Assembly: GCF_029961185.1 (NCBI RefSeq)
Contig: NZ_JASBQQ010000004.1
Span: 1-64,000, forward strand
Direction of reading: 5' to 3'
Length of the DNA: 64,000 bases
From: Albidovulum aestuarii
Lineage (GTDB): Bacteria > Pseudomonadota > Alphaproteobacteria > Rhodobacterales > Rhodobacteraceae
Position numbers and translations under genes: made by a program. Below the pieces are notes generated by a model. It worked only from the letters and a program-made list of their open reading frames with translations, was not told the origin of the DNA and made no database searches. This document shows positions 6,968 through 15,884 of this stretch, piece by piece (the stretch's first letter is position 1; the number at the start of each line of letters is the position of its first letter).

Positions 6968-9756
6968 TCTGCTCTCGCCCGCTCCGCGCCTTCGGTGATG
7001 GCCTGGCGCAGTTTCCTTTCCAGGCTGTCCTGCTTCGGTTTCGTATGCAGTTTCAAGCCGAACATGTCTTTCACGTAAAACGCATCGACGACCTGCGCCC
7101 CATAGGTCGCGATCACGGCGCTTGCGATGTAGATGTTGTTGGCGGCAAGCGTCCGTGTCAGGTCATAGAGCAGGCCCGGCCGGTCGCGGGTATCGACCTC
7201 GACGATCGTGTAGATTTCCGATCCTTCATTGTCGAAGGTGATATGGGTCGGAAACTGGAACTGCCGCTCCCGCTTCTTGATCTTGTCGCGATCCTTCAGC
7301 GCGTCACGGGCCACGACCTCGCCCTTCAGCGTCTTTTCGATCATTGCGCGCAGGCGCGGCAGGCGGGCCTCCTCGTAGGGATGACCCTCGGCATCCTGCA
7401 CCCAGAAGACCGCCGTCGCATAACCGTCCTTTGACGTATAGGTGCGCGCATCGACCACATTGGCGCCCACCAGCGCCAACGCACCCGCGAGGCGTGAGAA
7501 GATGCCGGGATGGTCGGCCAGCGCGAAACAGGCCCGCGTCGCGTCGTGGTCTGGGTCGGGCTTGATGTCGATACGGATCGCGTCGTCGGGAATGTCCTTC
7601 AGAAGCGCCGCAAAGACAGCCTGGGTTTCGGTGGCAAGACCCTGCCAGTAGGGCCCGTAATGCCGCCCGGTTTCCTTACGGATATCCTTCGGGTCCCAGT
7701 CCGCCAGCGTCTCTCTCAGTGCACGTTTCGCCTCCGCCTCCCGCTTGCCGGTGTTGAGGGTTTCCAGACCTCCCTCCAACGCGTCCGTCGTCTCGGCATG
7801 AAGACGGCGAAGCAACATGGCCTTCCAGTTGTTCCAGGTATTGGGCCCAACCCCGCGAATATCGCAGACGGTCAGCACCGTCAGCAGGTCGAGCCGCTTC
7901 TTCGTCTTAACGATCTTGGCGAAGTCGCGGACCGTGCGCGGGTCAGATATGTCGCGTTTCTGCGCCATGTCGGACATGAAAAGGTGGTAGCGAACCAGCC
8001 ACTCCACCGTCTCGCATTCCTCGGCGTTCAATCCCAGCCGTGGCGCGACCTTGCGCGCGATCTGCGCACCGAGGATCGAATGATCCTCGGGCCGCCCCTT
8101 GCCGATATCGTGAAGCAAAAGCGCGACGTAGAGCACCCGCCTGTTCACGCCCTCTTCAAGGATGGACGAGGAAAGCGGCAGTTCCTCGATAAGTTCCTTG
8201 CGCTCGATCTGGGCGAGGGTGGAGATCGTTTGGATCGTATGCTCGTCCACCGTGTAGCTGTGATAGACGTTGAACTGCATCATCGCGACGATGGGTTCAA
8301 ATTCGGGGATGAAGGCGGACAGCACGCCAAGTTCGTTCATTCGTCGAAGCGCGCGTTCGGGGTTGCCGTGTTTCAGGAGCAGGTCGAGGAAAATGCGCGC
8401 GGCCTCGCGGTCCTCGCGCATGTCGTCGTCGATCATATCGAGATGCGCGGTCACAACGCGCATCGCGTCTGGGTGGATCAGGTTGCCGGTCCTGATACCT
8501 TCCTCGAAAAGCCGGAGCAGGTTCAGCTTGTCTTTCAGGAAAGCCTTTTGATCGGCGATGTTGATCCGGCCGCGCTCCAGCCGGAAACCTTCGCGGGTTT
8601 TGCGGCGGCTGCGGCGCAAAAGCCCCGCCAGCATCGCTTCTTTCTTGACGTGGCGTTCCTCCAGCGCGGTCAAAAAGACGCGGGTCAATTCGCCCACATG
8701 CGTCGCGTGGCGAAAATAGTCCTGCATGAAATGTTCGACGGCGCGGCGCCCGCCCGCATCGGTGTATCCCATCCGCGCGGCCACCTCGACCTGAAGGTCG
8801 AAGGTCAACTGGTCCTGCGCGCGTTTGGTGATCAGATGCAGATGGCAGCGCACGGCCCAGAGGAAGTCCTCGGCCGCCGCAAAGGTCTGGTACTCATCAC
8901 GCGTCAGCAGCCCCTGATCGACCAGTTCGGCCGCCTGCCGGACGGCATGGATATACTTACCGATCCAGTAGAGCGTCTGAAGGTCGCGCAGGCCGCCCTT
9001 GCCCTCCTTGACATTCGGCTCCAGCACGTAGCGTTGGCCGCCCTGCCGCTTGTGGCGGTCCGCCCGTTCGGCGAGCTTTGCCTCGATGAACTCGGTGCTG
9101 GTGCCCTTGAACAGCTCGTTGCGAAGCTTGTCGCGCAGCTTGATAGCAAGGTCGTGATGTCCGCAGATATAGCGCCGTTCCAGAAGGGCTGTGCGAATCG
9201 TGTAATCCTCTCGCCCCAGCCGCAGGCAATCCTTCACCGTGCGGCTGGCATGGCCGACCTTCAGCCTGAGGTCCCACAGGACATACAGCATCGATTCAAT
9301 GACGCTCTCGGCCCAGGCTGTCATCTTGTAAGGGGTGAGGAACAACAGGTCGATGTCGGATTGCGGCGCCATCTCGGCCCGGCCATAACCGCCGACCGCC
9401 ATCACCGCCATATGCTCGCCCTCGGTCGGGTTGGCGCGGGGATGCAGGACCTCGCTGACCAACGTGAAGACCACCCGCACCATCGCATCGGTCAGCGTGG
9501 CGTAAGCATTCACAGTCGCCCGCGCGGCGCGGGGATGAGTTGCAAAATCTGCGGCAATGGCATCCAAGGCCTCTCGCCGCGCGGCGGCAAGCGCCTGCAC
9601 GATCAGGGTGCGCTGCGCCCTTGTGTCCTCTGCACCAACGAGGTCCGGGCGGAGCCCCGCCACGAACCTTTCGGTATCGAATATCGGATGCGCGCCGATA
9701 CCGGCGGGAAGGGCGACGACCGGCCCGCGCAGGACCTGCTCAGAACCCGGCGCCAC
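6964..9756 (-). CDS. glnD: [Protein-PII] uridylyltransferase / uridylyl-removing enzyme
   Basis: Bifunctional nitrogen sensor that uridylylates PII when glutamine is low and removes UMP when it is high. The 930-residue protein has an N-terminal nucleotidyltransferase with GGYGRAEMAPQSDIDLLFL (about 122-140), a GlnD helical linker, an HD hydrolase domain with LLLHDIGKGRPEDHS (about 546-560), and two C-terminal ACT domains (for example VDTRDRPGLLYDLTRTLA) that bind glutamine. Length is normal. Its start lies 17 bp inside the end of lpoA, so the two may be coupled, and it overlaps murJ by four bases. Confidence 0.96.
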   Translation of the reverse strand: MAPGSEQVLRGPVVALPAGIGAHPIFDTERFVAGLRPDLVGAEDTRAQRTLIVQALAAARREALDAIAADFATHPRAARATVNAYATLTDAMVRVVFTLVSEVLHPRANPTEGEHMAVMAVGGYGRAEMAPQSDIDLLFLTPYKMTAWAESVIESMLYVLWDLRLKVGHASRTVKDCLRLGREDYTIRTALLERRYICGHHDLAIKLRDKLRNELFKGTSTEFIEAKLAERADRHKRQGGQRYVLEPNVKEGKGGLRDLQTLYWIGKYIHAVRQAAELVDQGLLTRDEYQTFAAAEDFLWAVRCHLHLITKRAQDQLTFDLQVEVAARMGYTDAGGRRAVEHFMQDYFRHATHVGELTRVFLTALEERHVKKEAMLAGLLRRSRRKTREGFRLERGRINIADQKAFLKDKLNLLRLFEEGIRTGNLIHPDAMRVVTAHLDMIDDDMREDREAARIFLDLLLKHGNPERALRRMNELGVLSAFIPEFEPIVAMMQFNVYHSYTVDEHTIQTISTLAQIERKELIEELPLSSSILEEGVNRRVLYVALLLHDIGKGRPEDHSILGAQIARKVAPRLGLNAEECETVEWLVRYHLFMSDMAQKRDISDPRTVRDFAKIVKTKKRLDLLTVLTVCDIRGVGPNTWNNWKAMLLRRLHAETTDALEGGLETLNTGKREAEAKRALRETLADWDPKDIRKETGRHYGPYWQGLATETQAVFAALLKDIPDDAIRIDIKPDPDHDATRACFALADHPGIFSRLAGALALVGANVVDARTYTSKDGYATAVFWVQDAEGHPYEEARLPRLRAMIEKTLKGEVVARDALKDRDKIKKRERQFQFPTHITFDNEGSEIYTIVEVDTRDRPGLLYDLTRTLAANNIYIASAVIATYGAQVVDAFYVKDMFGLKLHTKPKQDSLERKLRQAITEGAERARAE

Positions 9757-10912
9757 TGAAGCTTCTCGGGGCGGAATCGATTACCACCATCTGCGCGTTG
9801 CGGACCTGCGCGATGGCGAGGCCGCGTTCATTGGTGCCGTCGGCGCGCAGGCGGAAAACGCCGCTCACGCCGGCAAAGCCCGCGCCTTGCGTGAGCGAGG
9901 CGGCAGAGAAGGCGTCGGGCCGACCCTGCTTGGCCAGCGCGCCAATGGCGGCAATTCCGTCATAGGCCAACCCTGCGATGGGGTGGGGCACGTCGCCATA
10001 GGCGCTGGTAAAGCGCGACTGGAACTGTGCCTGAAGGGTTGGGTCGGGCAGCGCGAACCAGCCGCCCTGTACGCCGGGCATTGCAAGCGTGGCGGTCGGG
10101 ATGTCCCAGCGGGTCAGGCCTATGAACTGAGTATCGCTCGACCGGAGGCCGGATTCGGGAAGAAGCTGCGCCAGCAGGGGAAGCGCGCCCGCCGTATCGG
10201 CGGTGAAGAACACTGCATCGGATGCCGAGGCCTTGGCGGCGCTGGCGATCCGCGGGGCGGCGTCGATCACGCCCTGCTGGGAGAAGGCATAGGTCTCGGA
10301 CCCTGTAATAGTAGCCCCGGAACGTGCGGCGGCCGCTTCGATCGCACGCTTGCCAAGGGCGCCTGCGGGGTTCTGGTCATAGACGACCATGATCCGGCCT
10401 TTGCCGTTACGCGCCGCGTAAGAAACGAGCCGGTTCGCGGTGTTCTGGAAGGTTGGGCCTAGGACAAAGACGTTGCCGCCGGCAATGTCGGTGTTGTTGG
10501 AGAAGGAGAGCACGTTGACACCGGAGCCACGCACGGCGAGGCCAGCGGCATTGGCAGCCTCGGCATAGACCGGGCCGAGGATGACTTGCGCGCCCTCCTG
10601 AACCGCCTGCTGCGCCATCGCGGCCGACACCGAGGGATCGGAACCGGCATTGTAAACCCGCAGATCAATCTGCACGCCCTGAAGGTCGGCAATGGCCAGA
10701 TCAGCCGCCTGTTTCAGGTTGCGCGCCAGCACCTCGTCACCCGAATTGCCGCTGCCGCCGGGTAAAATCAGCGCGACCTGAACCGGCGCGCCGGGGTCAA
10801 GCGCGGGTCCGCGGCTGGAAGTCGAGGGGACGCAGGCGGTAACGACAAATGCTGCCGCGAGCAATGCGGCGCGGGTCAACGCCTTGCGGCGGCTGGTGAA
10901 AACAGCGAACAT
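9740..10912 (-). CDS. lpoA: Penicillin-binding protein activator LpoA-like lipoprotein
   Basis: A 390-residue periplasmic-binding-fold protein (Peripla_BP_6/LpoA type) with an N-terminal lipoprotein signal: basic TSRRKALTR, hydrophobic core, lipobox VTAC at about 23-26. Such proteins in proteobacteria stimulate class A penicillin-binding proteins. The assignment is helped by context: as in enterobacteria, it is divergent from rsmI, and yraN is next door. The ATG at 10912 gives the signal peptide directly at the start; the frame upstream to 10990 would place 26 polar residues before it. An amino-acid ABC-transporter binding protein is possible by fold, but no transporter genes are adjacent. 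Confidence 0.8.
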   Translation of the reverse strand: MFAVFTSRRKALTRAALLAAAFVVTACVPSTSSRGPALDPGAPVQVALILPGGSGNSGDEVLARNLKQAADLAIADLQGVQIDLRVYNAGSDPSVSAAMAQQAVQEGAQVILGPVYAEAANAAGLAVRGSGVNVLSFSNNTDIAGGNVFVLGPTFQNTANRLVSYAARNGKGRIMVVYDQNPAGALGKRAIEAAAARSGATITGSETYAFSQQGVIDAAPRIASAAKASASDAVFFTADTAGALPLLAQLLPESGLRSSDTQFIGLTRWDIPTATLAMPGVQGGWFALPDPTLQAQFQSRFTSAYGDVPHPIAGLAYDGIAAIGALAKQGRPDAFSAASLTQGAGFAGVSGVFRLRADGTNERGLAIAQVRNAQMVVIDSAPRSFSGAGF

Positions 10913-11007
10913 GGTACAATCCTTGGCTCGGTCACGGGGCGATGGAAGCGACGGCGAGACTAAGCGGTCTCTGGCGCGAAGTAAACGCATCAGCAGGAAG
11001 GACGGCG

Positions 11008-11868
11008 ATGACCGGCCAAAGGCATCCCCTCGGCCCCGGACTGTACTTCATCGCCACGCCGATCGGGGCGGCGCGCGACATCACATTGCGTGCGCTCGAC
11101 ATTCTGGCCAGCGCGGATGTGATTGCCGCCGAGGATACACGCAGCCTGCGCCATTTGATGGATATTCATGGTGTTGCGCTGGGCGACCGGCCTCTTCTAG
11201 CCTATCACGATCACAACGGCGAGCGTGTGCGGCCACGCATATTGGCGGCCCTGGCCGAGGGCAAATCGGTCGCCTATGCATCAGAGGCGGGGACGCCCCT
11301 TGTCGCCGATCCCGGCTTTCAGCTTGGACGCGCGGTGATCGCGGCGGGACATCAGGTCATCTCGGCCCCCGGCCCTTCTGCGGTTCTCGCGGCGCTGACC
11401 GTTTCGGGCCTGCCCTCGGACCGGTTCCTGTTCGCCGGCTTCGCGCCGTCCTCCGGGTCACAGCGGCGGACATGGCTGAAGGAACTCGCAACCATACCGG
11501 CGACGCTGATCCTCTACGAATCCCCTAAGCGCCTTCAGGCACTCTTAACGGATATCCATGTAGTCTTCGGGGCAGACCGGAAAGCTGCAATCTGCCGCGA
11601 GTTGACCAAGAAGTTCGAGGAGGTCACGCGCGGCACGATCGAGGATCTGATCGGGGCCTATGCGGACCGGACGGTCAAGGGCGAGATTGTGGTCGTTATC
11701 GACCGGGCGGGTGTTCAATCCGCGAAACCGGCTGATATTGAGGCCGCTCTGAGGGAGGCAATGGAATGCCATTCGATCAAAGATTCGGCGACTATCGTCT
11801 CGCAGGCACTGAATTTACCGCGCCGCCAAGTCTACCAGATTGCGCTGAAACTCGCCGGAAACGGCTGA
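11008..11868 (+). CDS. rsmI: 16S rRNA (cytidine(1402)-2'-O)-methyltransferase
   Basis: SAM-dependent tetrapyrrole-methylase-fold enzyme that 2'-O-methylates C1402 of 16S rRNA. The 286-residue protein has the family hallmarks GLYFIATPIGAARDITLRAL near the start, AAEDTRSLRHLM (about 41-52), ASEAGTPLVADPGF and SAPGPSAVLAALTVSGLP. Start ATG 11008 was chosen because GGAAGGA lies just before it and because the family begins shortly before GLYFIATPIG; the frame runs open to 10942. It overlaps the yraN reading frame at its end. Confidence 0.95.
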   Translation: MTGQRHPLGPGLYFIATPIGAARDITLRALDILASADVIAAEDTRSLRHLMDIHGVALGDRPLLAYHDHNGERVRPRILAALAEGKSVAYASEAGTPLVADPGFQLGRAVIAAGHQVISAPGPSAVLAALTVSGLPSDRFLFAGFAPSSGSQRRTWLKELATIPATLILYESPKRLQALLTDIHVVFGADRKAAICRELTKKFEEVTRGTIEDLIGAYADRTVKGEIVVVIDRAGVQSAKPADIEAALREAMECHSIKDSATIVSQALNLPRRQVYQIALKLAGNG

Positions 11869-12218
11869 CAGGGGCGATTGCCCACGCCGCCGGTATGGCA
11901 GCCGAGGAGCAGGTGGAAGCGCAATACGTGCGTTCGGGACGAAAAGTCGCCGCGCGCCGGTGGCGCGGCAAGGCTGGCGAAATCGATCTGATCCTGCGCG
12001 ACGGGTCAGGCTTGATCTTCGTCGAGGTCAAACGTGCCCAGACGCATAGTCTGGCCGCCGAACGGCTTAGCGCGCGCCAAATCAACAGAATCCGTGCCGC
12101 CGCCTTGGAATTCGTCGCCGCGGAGCCCGCAGGACAGGACAGCGAAATGCGCTTCGACGTGGCTCTGATCGATGGTCAGGGGCAGATCGAAATCGTCGAG
12201 AATGCGCTCGGTCCCTGA
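11865..12218 (+). CDS. yraN: YraN/UPF0102 family nuclease-fold protein
   Basis: A protein of about 117 residues with the UPF0102 core: GxAAE near the start, ARRWRGKAGEIDLILRDGS and LIFVEVKRA, i.e. the D-x(n)-E-x-K arrangement of restriction-endonuclease-like folds. Biological role is unknown. Start choice is uncertain: the N-terminal segment TGAIAHAAGMAAEEQV aligns in my memory with relatives that start M-T-G, which would place the start at CTG 11865, overlapping the rsmI stop as CTGA where an ATGA would be expected. Alternatives are ATG 11895 (shorter) and ATG 11766 (adds 33 residues inside rsmI). Confidence 0.75.
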   Translation: MTGAIAHAAGMAAEEQVEAQYVRSGRKVAARRWRGKAGEIDLILRDGSGLIFVEVKRAQTHSLAAERLSARQINRIRAAALEFVAAEPAGQDSEMRFDVALIDGQGQIEIVENALGP

Positions 12219-12285
12219 TCGCGGATTGCATCCCGCGCCCGGCTCGGCCATCAATCGCAATGGTTGAAGCAGAAAGGCCCGGTAC

Positions 12286-13227
12286 ATGTCCCTGAAAGTC
12301 GCCTTCCAGATGGATCCAATCGAAAGCGTCAATATCGACGCCGATTCGACTTTCCGCATCGCGCTTGAGGCGCAGGCGCGCGGGCACTCGCTTTTCTATT
12401 ACACGCCAGGGCGGCTGAGCTATCGCGAGGGGCGGGTTCTGGCGCGGGGCTGGCCCTTGGAGGTGCGGCGTGAGAAGGGCAATCATTTCACGCTGGGGGC
12501 CGAGGCTGAGGTTGATCTCGGCACGATGGACGTGGTCTGGCTGCGGCAGGACCCGCCCTTCGACATGGGTTATATCACCACCACGCATCTTCTGGACATG
12601 ATCCACCCAAAGACGCTTGTCGTGAACGATCCCTTCTGGGTCCGGAATTACCCTGAGAAACTGCTGGTTCTGAACTTCGCGCATCTGACCCCGCCGACGC
12701 TGATCGCGCGGGACCTGCAGACGATCCGTGAGTTCAAGGCCGAGCACGGCGATATCATCCTGAAACCGCTTTACGGCAATGGTGGCGCGGGCGTCTTCCG
12801 GCTGGACCCGAATGACCGCAACCTTGCCTCGCTGCACGAGCTCTTTATCGGCATCAACCGCGAGCCGTTGATCGCGCAGAAATACGTGCCTGCCGTGGTG
12901 AAGGGCGACAAGCGGATCATCCTGGTCGATGGTGAGCCGGTCGGCGCGATTAACCGCATTCCGGCCGCAGGCGAAACCCGGTCGAACATGCATGTTGGCG
13001 GACGTCCCGAAAAGATCGGCCTGACGGAGCGCGACAGGGAAATCTGCGCTGCAATCGGCCCGACCCTGCGCGAGAAGGGTCAGATCTTCGTCGGCATCGA
13101 CGTGATCGGTGACTGGCTGACCGAGATCAACGTGACCTCGCCCACCGGTATTCAGGAACTGGAACGGTTCGACGGCACCAATACGGCGGCAAAGATCTGG
13201 GAGGCGATCGAGGCGAAGCGGGCGTGA
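12286..13227 (+). CDS. gshB: Glutathione synthetase
   Basis: ATP-grasp ligase joining gamma-glutamylcysteine and glycine, 313 residues, the normal proteobacterial length. It starts [20 protein letters not shown], the standard GshB N-terminus; other recognisable parts are [12 protein letters not shown] (about 85-96), the ATP-grasp lysine and glycine-rich loop [14 protein letters not shown], and the C-terminal metal-binding [27 protein letters not shown] lies upstream of the ATG at 12286. It follows yraN after 67 bp and could be co-transcribed with rsmI-yraN. Confidence 0.96.
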   Translation: MSLKVAFQMDPIESVNIDADSTFRIALEAQARGHSLFYYTPGRLSYREGRVLARGWPLEVRREKGNHFTLGAEAEVDLGTMDVVWLRQDPPFDMGYITTTHLLDMIHPKTLVVNDPFWVRNYPEKLLVLNFAHLTPPTLIARDLQTIREFKAEHGDIILKPLYGNGGAGVFRLDPNDRNLASLHELFIGINREPLIAQKYVPAVVKGDKRIILVDGEPVGAINRIPAAGETRSNMHVGGRPEKIGLTERDREICAAIGPTLREKGQIFVGIDVIGDWLTEINVTSPTGIQELERFDGTNTAAKIWEAIEAKRA

Positions 13228-13292
13228 CACGAATATTCTCTGAAAATTCGGCAATTTTTCGGTGAGATATTATGATGCGGGCGGGGGCGGAA

Positions 13293-14807
13293 TCAGCGCC
13301 CGGCTTGCACGCTCAGCCGGTAGCTGACCGCCTCGGCGACATGGGGTTTGCGCACCCCCTCGGAGCCATCCAGATCGGCAATGGTGCGCGCGACGCGCAG
13401 GATGCGGTGATAGCCGCGCGCTGAGAGGCCGAAGCGTTCAGCCACCTTGGCGAGCAACTCGCGCCCCTCGGTATCGGGGCTTGCGACGTCCTCCAACAAA
13501 CGCCCCTCTGCATCGGCATTGACGCGAATAGCGGCATGACCGGAAAAGCGGGCTGTCTGTCTGTCGCGCGCATCGGCGACCCGGTCGGCGACGGTGGCGG
13601 AGGCTTCGCCGCCATCCGGCAGGTCGAGGTCGGTATAGGCCACGGGCGGCACCTCCACACGCAGGTCGATCCGGTCCATCAGGGGACCAGAGATGCGGCC
13701 CAGATAGTCCTCACCACATTGCGGGACCCGGGCGCAGGAGCGGGCGGGATCGGTCAGGTAGCCGCATTTGCAGGGATTGGCGGCGGCGACCAGAAGGAAG
13801 CGGCAGGGATAGCGGATATGGGCATTGGCGCGGGCCACAACGACGTCGCCGGTCTCGATCGGCTGGCGCAGGGTTTCCAGCACCGCGCGGGGGAATTCGG
13901 GGAACTCGTCAAGGAAGAGGACGCCATTATGCGCCAGGCTGATCTCCCCCGGCTTCGCCCCCCTGCCGCCGCCGACGATGGCGGCCATCGAGGCGGTATG
14001 ATGCGGCTCGCGGAAGGGCCGCGTGCGACTGATCCCGCCTTCGTCCAACAGCCCCGACAGCGAATGGATCATGGAGGTTTCCAGCGCCTCGGGTGCTGTG
14101 AGCGGTGGCAGGATGCCAGGCATACGCGCGGCCAGCATCGACTTGCCCGAACCGGGCGTGCCGACCATCAACAAGTGATGCCGCCCTGCCGCCGCGATCT
14201 CCAGCGCCCGTTTCGCCCGTTCCTGCCCCTTCACATCGCGCAGGTCGCGGGCGGCCTCATCGCGCGTCACCTCGCCCGGCGATGCAGGCGTGATCGGTGA
14301 CTGGCCGGTATAGTGGCGGAGCACGTCTGCCAGCGTTCCCGCCGCGATCACCGGCGTCGCGCCGACCCAGGCGGCCTCCGGCCCGCAGGCCTTGGGGCAC
14401 AGCAGCGTCCGTTCCTCCTCGGCCGCTGCCATCGCAGCGGGCAGCGCACCGATCACCGGCACCAGACGGCCATCGAGCGACAGCTCGCCGAGCGCCACCG
14501 TCGCCTCCACTTCCTCACGTGGCAGGATGTCGATGGCCGCCAGAAGCGCCAGCGCGATGGGCAGGTCGAAATGCGAGCCTTCCTTGGGCAGGTCGGCGGG
14601 CGAGAGATTAACCGTGATCCGTTTCGAGGGCAGCGCGATCGACATCGCGGTCAGTGCGGCGCGCACCCGGTCGCGCGCTTCGCTGACCGCCTTGTCGGGC
14701 AGGCCGACGACGGCGAAGGCGGGCATCCCGGCCGCGACCGAGCATTGCACCTCGACAATGCGCGCCTCCACCCCTTCGAAAGCCACCGTATAGGTGCGCG
14801 CCACCAT
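13293..14807 (-). CDS. comM: ComM/YifB family magnesium-chelatase-like AAA+ ATPase
   Basis: A 504-residue hexameric helicase-type ATPase. In naturally competent bacteria ComM drives branch migration during integration of incoming DNA. N-terminal Lon-like ChlI domain (about 20-140) with LPSKRITVNLSPADLPKEGS, then the AAA+ module with Walker A MVGTPGSGKS, Walker B VLFLDEFPEF, and a zinc-finger-like CKCGYLTDPARSCARVPQC segment, then the C-terminal Mg-chelatase domain with SARGYHRILRVARTIADL. A CtrA-like site lies 44-59 bp upstream; in Rhodobacter capsulatus several com genes are CtrA-dependent. Monocistronic by layout. Confidence 0.93.
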   Translation of the reverse strand: MVARTYTVAFEGVEARIVEVQCSVAAGMPAFAVVGLPDKAVSEARDRVRAALTAMSIALPSKRITVNLSPADLPKEGSHFDLPIALALLAAIDILPREEVEATVALGELSLDGRLVPVIGALPAAMAAAEEERTLLCPKACGPEAAWVGATPVIAAGTLADVLRHYTGQSPITPASPGEVTRDEAARDLRDVKGQERAKRALEIAAAGRHHLLMVGTPGSGKSMLAARMPGILPPLTAPEALETSMIHSLSGLLDEGGISRTRPFREPHHTASMAAIVGGGRGAKPGEISLAHNGVLFLDEFPEFPRAVLETLRQPIETGDVVVARANAHIRYPCRFLLVAAANPCKCGYLTDPARSCARVPQCGEDYLGRISGPLMDRIDLRVEVPPVAYTDLDLPDGGEASATVADRVADARDRQTARFSGHAAIRVNADAEGRLLEDVASPDTEGRELLAKVAERFGLSARGYHRILRVARTIADLDGSEGVRKPHVAEAVSYRLSVQAGR

Positions 14808-14850
14808 GAGCCGTCCCCTTCAACTTGGTTAACGGCTACTCCGGGCGTGG

Positions 14851-14866
14851 TTTAGGAATGGTTAAC
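14851..14866 (-). promoter_or_regulatory. CtrA-like binding site upstream of comM
   Basis: On the minus strand the sequence is GTTAACCATTCCTAAA, i.e. TTAA-N7-TAAA against the CtrA consensus TTAA-N7-TTAA, 44-59 bp before the comM ATG. A second GTTAAC lies at 14828-14833. The first TTAA overlaps the stop codon of the GST gene. Confidence 0.4.
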
Positions 14867-15731
14867 GCGCCACCATTGCCATGAAGGAAGGCCAGACTTC
14901 GGGATCGGCCAGCGTCTTGTCACGACAGAACGGGTTGCAGAAGCCCCAGACCTTGCCATCGAGCGCGAGGTAATCGGTCACCGGATCGCCGGAATAGGGG
15001 CAGGCGGTGTTCTCTGACGGGCCATCGGCGATTCTGGCGGCCAGCGGCACCGGGCCGGGCCACGGCCGTTCGGCATAGGGCTTGGCGTAGCTCGGCTGGA
15101 TCAGGTTCTGCGCCTTGCCCATCGCCCGCCAGCGGCGGAACGAGGGATCGGCGAGGTGTGCGTTCACATAGTCCATAGCCGCGTTCGAAACGGGTAGGTT
15201 GTAGGTGGCGATCCGCGTGGCCACTGGGGCAAAGAACGCATCCGCCGCCGTGTAGCGGCCAAAGAGCCACGGGCTCTCCGCGCCGAACCGGTCGCGGGCG
15301 CGGGTCCAGATGAGTTCAATCCGGGCGAGGTCGGTCAGAACCTCCGCCCGCGGTTTGCTGTCCTCATAGCTCAGAAGCAGGTTCATGGCGCAATCGCCGC
15401 GCAGCGCGCCAAAACCCGCGCACATCTCAGCCGCCATATAGCGGGCCATGGCACGGGCGGCCGGGTCCTCGGGCCAGAGCCCGGCCTCGGGGTGCCGTTC
15501 GGCCAAAGTCTCGGCGATGGCGAGGCTTTCGCCGATCACCTCGCCTTCTGGCGTGCGGACGGCAGGGACAAGCCGGGCGGGGGCGAATTCCGACAACAAC
15601 CGCTGGAAGTCGTCGGTGTAAAGCACGCCGGTATGGCACTTCACCGGGATGCCGAATTTCTCGAACAGGAGCCAGCCGCGCAGCGACCAGCTGGAATAGG
15701 ACCGATCGCCAATGGCGAGGTGATAGGTCAT
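14862..15731 (-). CDS. Glutathione S-transferase family protein with cysteine-rich C-terminal tail
   Basis: A 289-residue GST: thioredoxin-like N-terminal domain (MTYHLAIGDRSYSSWSLRGW, the Ser/Tyr motif at 11-16; the cis-Pro region ARLVPAVRTPEGEVIGES with the glutathione-binding E-S pair), then an all-helical domain. The last 46 residues form an unusual tail with Cys244, Cys265 and Cys269 in CPYSG...GFCNPFCRDK, which resembles a small YHS-like metal or heme site. The frame is open far upstream to 17123, but that part is antisense to coaBC; the ATG at 15731 gives the normal GST N-terminus. Divergent from coaBC with 153 bp between. Confidence 0.85.
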   Translation of the reverse strand: MTYHLAIGDRSYSSWSLRGWLLFEKFGIPVKCHTGVLYTDDFQRLLSEFAPARLVPAVRTPEGEVIGESLAIAETLAERHPEAGLWPEDPAARAMARYMAAEMCAGFGALRGDCAMNLLLSYEDSKPRAEVLTDLARIELIWTRARDRFGAESPWLFGRYTAADAFFAPVATRIATYNLPVSNAAMDYVNAHLADPSFRRWRAMGKAQNLIQPSYAKPYAERPWPGPVPLAARIADGPSENTACPYSGDPVTDYLALDGKVWGFCNPFCRDKTLADPEVWPSFMAMVAR

Positions 15732-15884
15732 GTGTGCCTCCGTTTTCCGCTTGCTAGCGTGGCCGCCGGGCCGCGTCACGTTCATCTTCGTTCGATGTCC
15801 CATCACGATCCGTGATGATGTGGGCGGCTTGTCATCCGGGCGGGGGCGACCTAATCCTTGGGAACCCAAGCAAGCGAGGCCTCC

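Noticed and set aside
7510-9759. Long plus-strand open frame of 749 codons
   Set aside because: Antisense to glnD, whose domains are intact; a typical high-G+C shadow frame.
13228-13292. AT-rich inverted repeats between gshB and comM as a terminator
   Set aside because: The stem (GAAAATT/AATTTTT) is weak and lacks G+C pairs; a terminator cannot be claimed.
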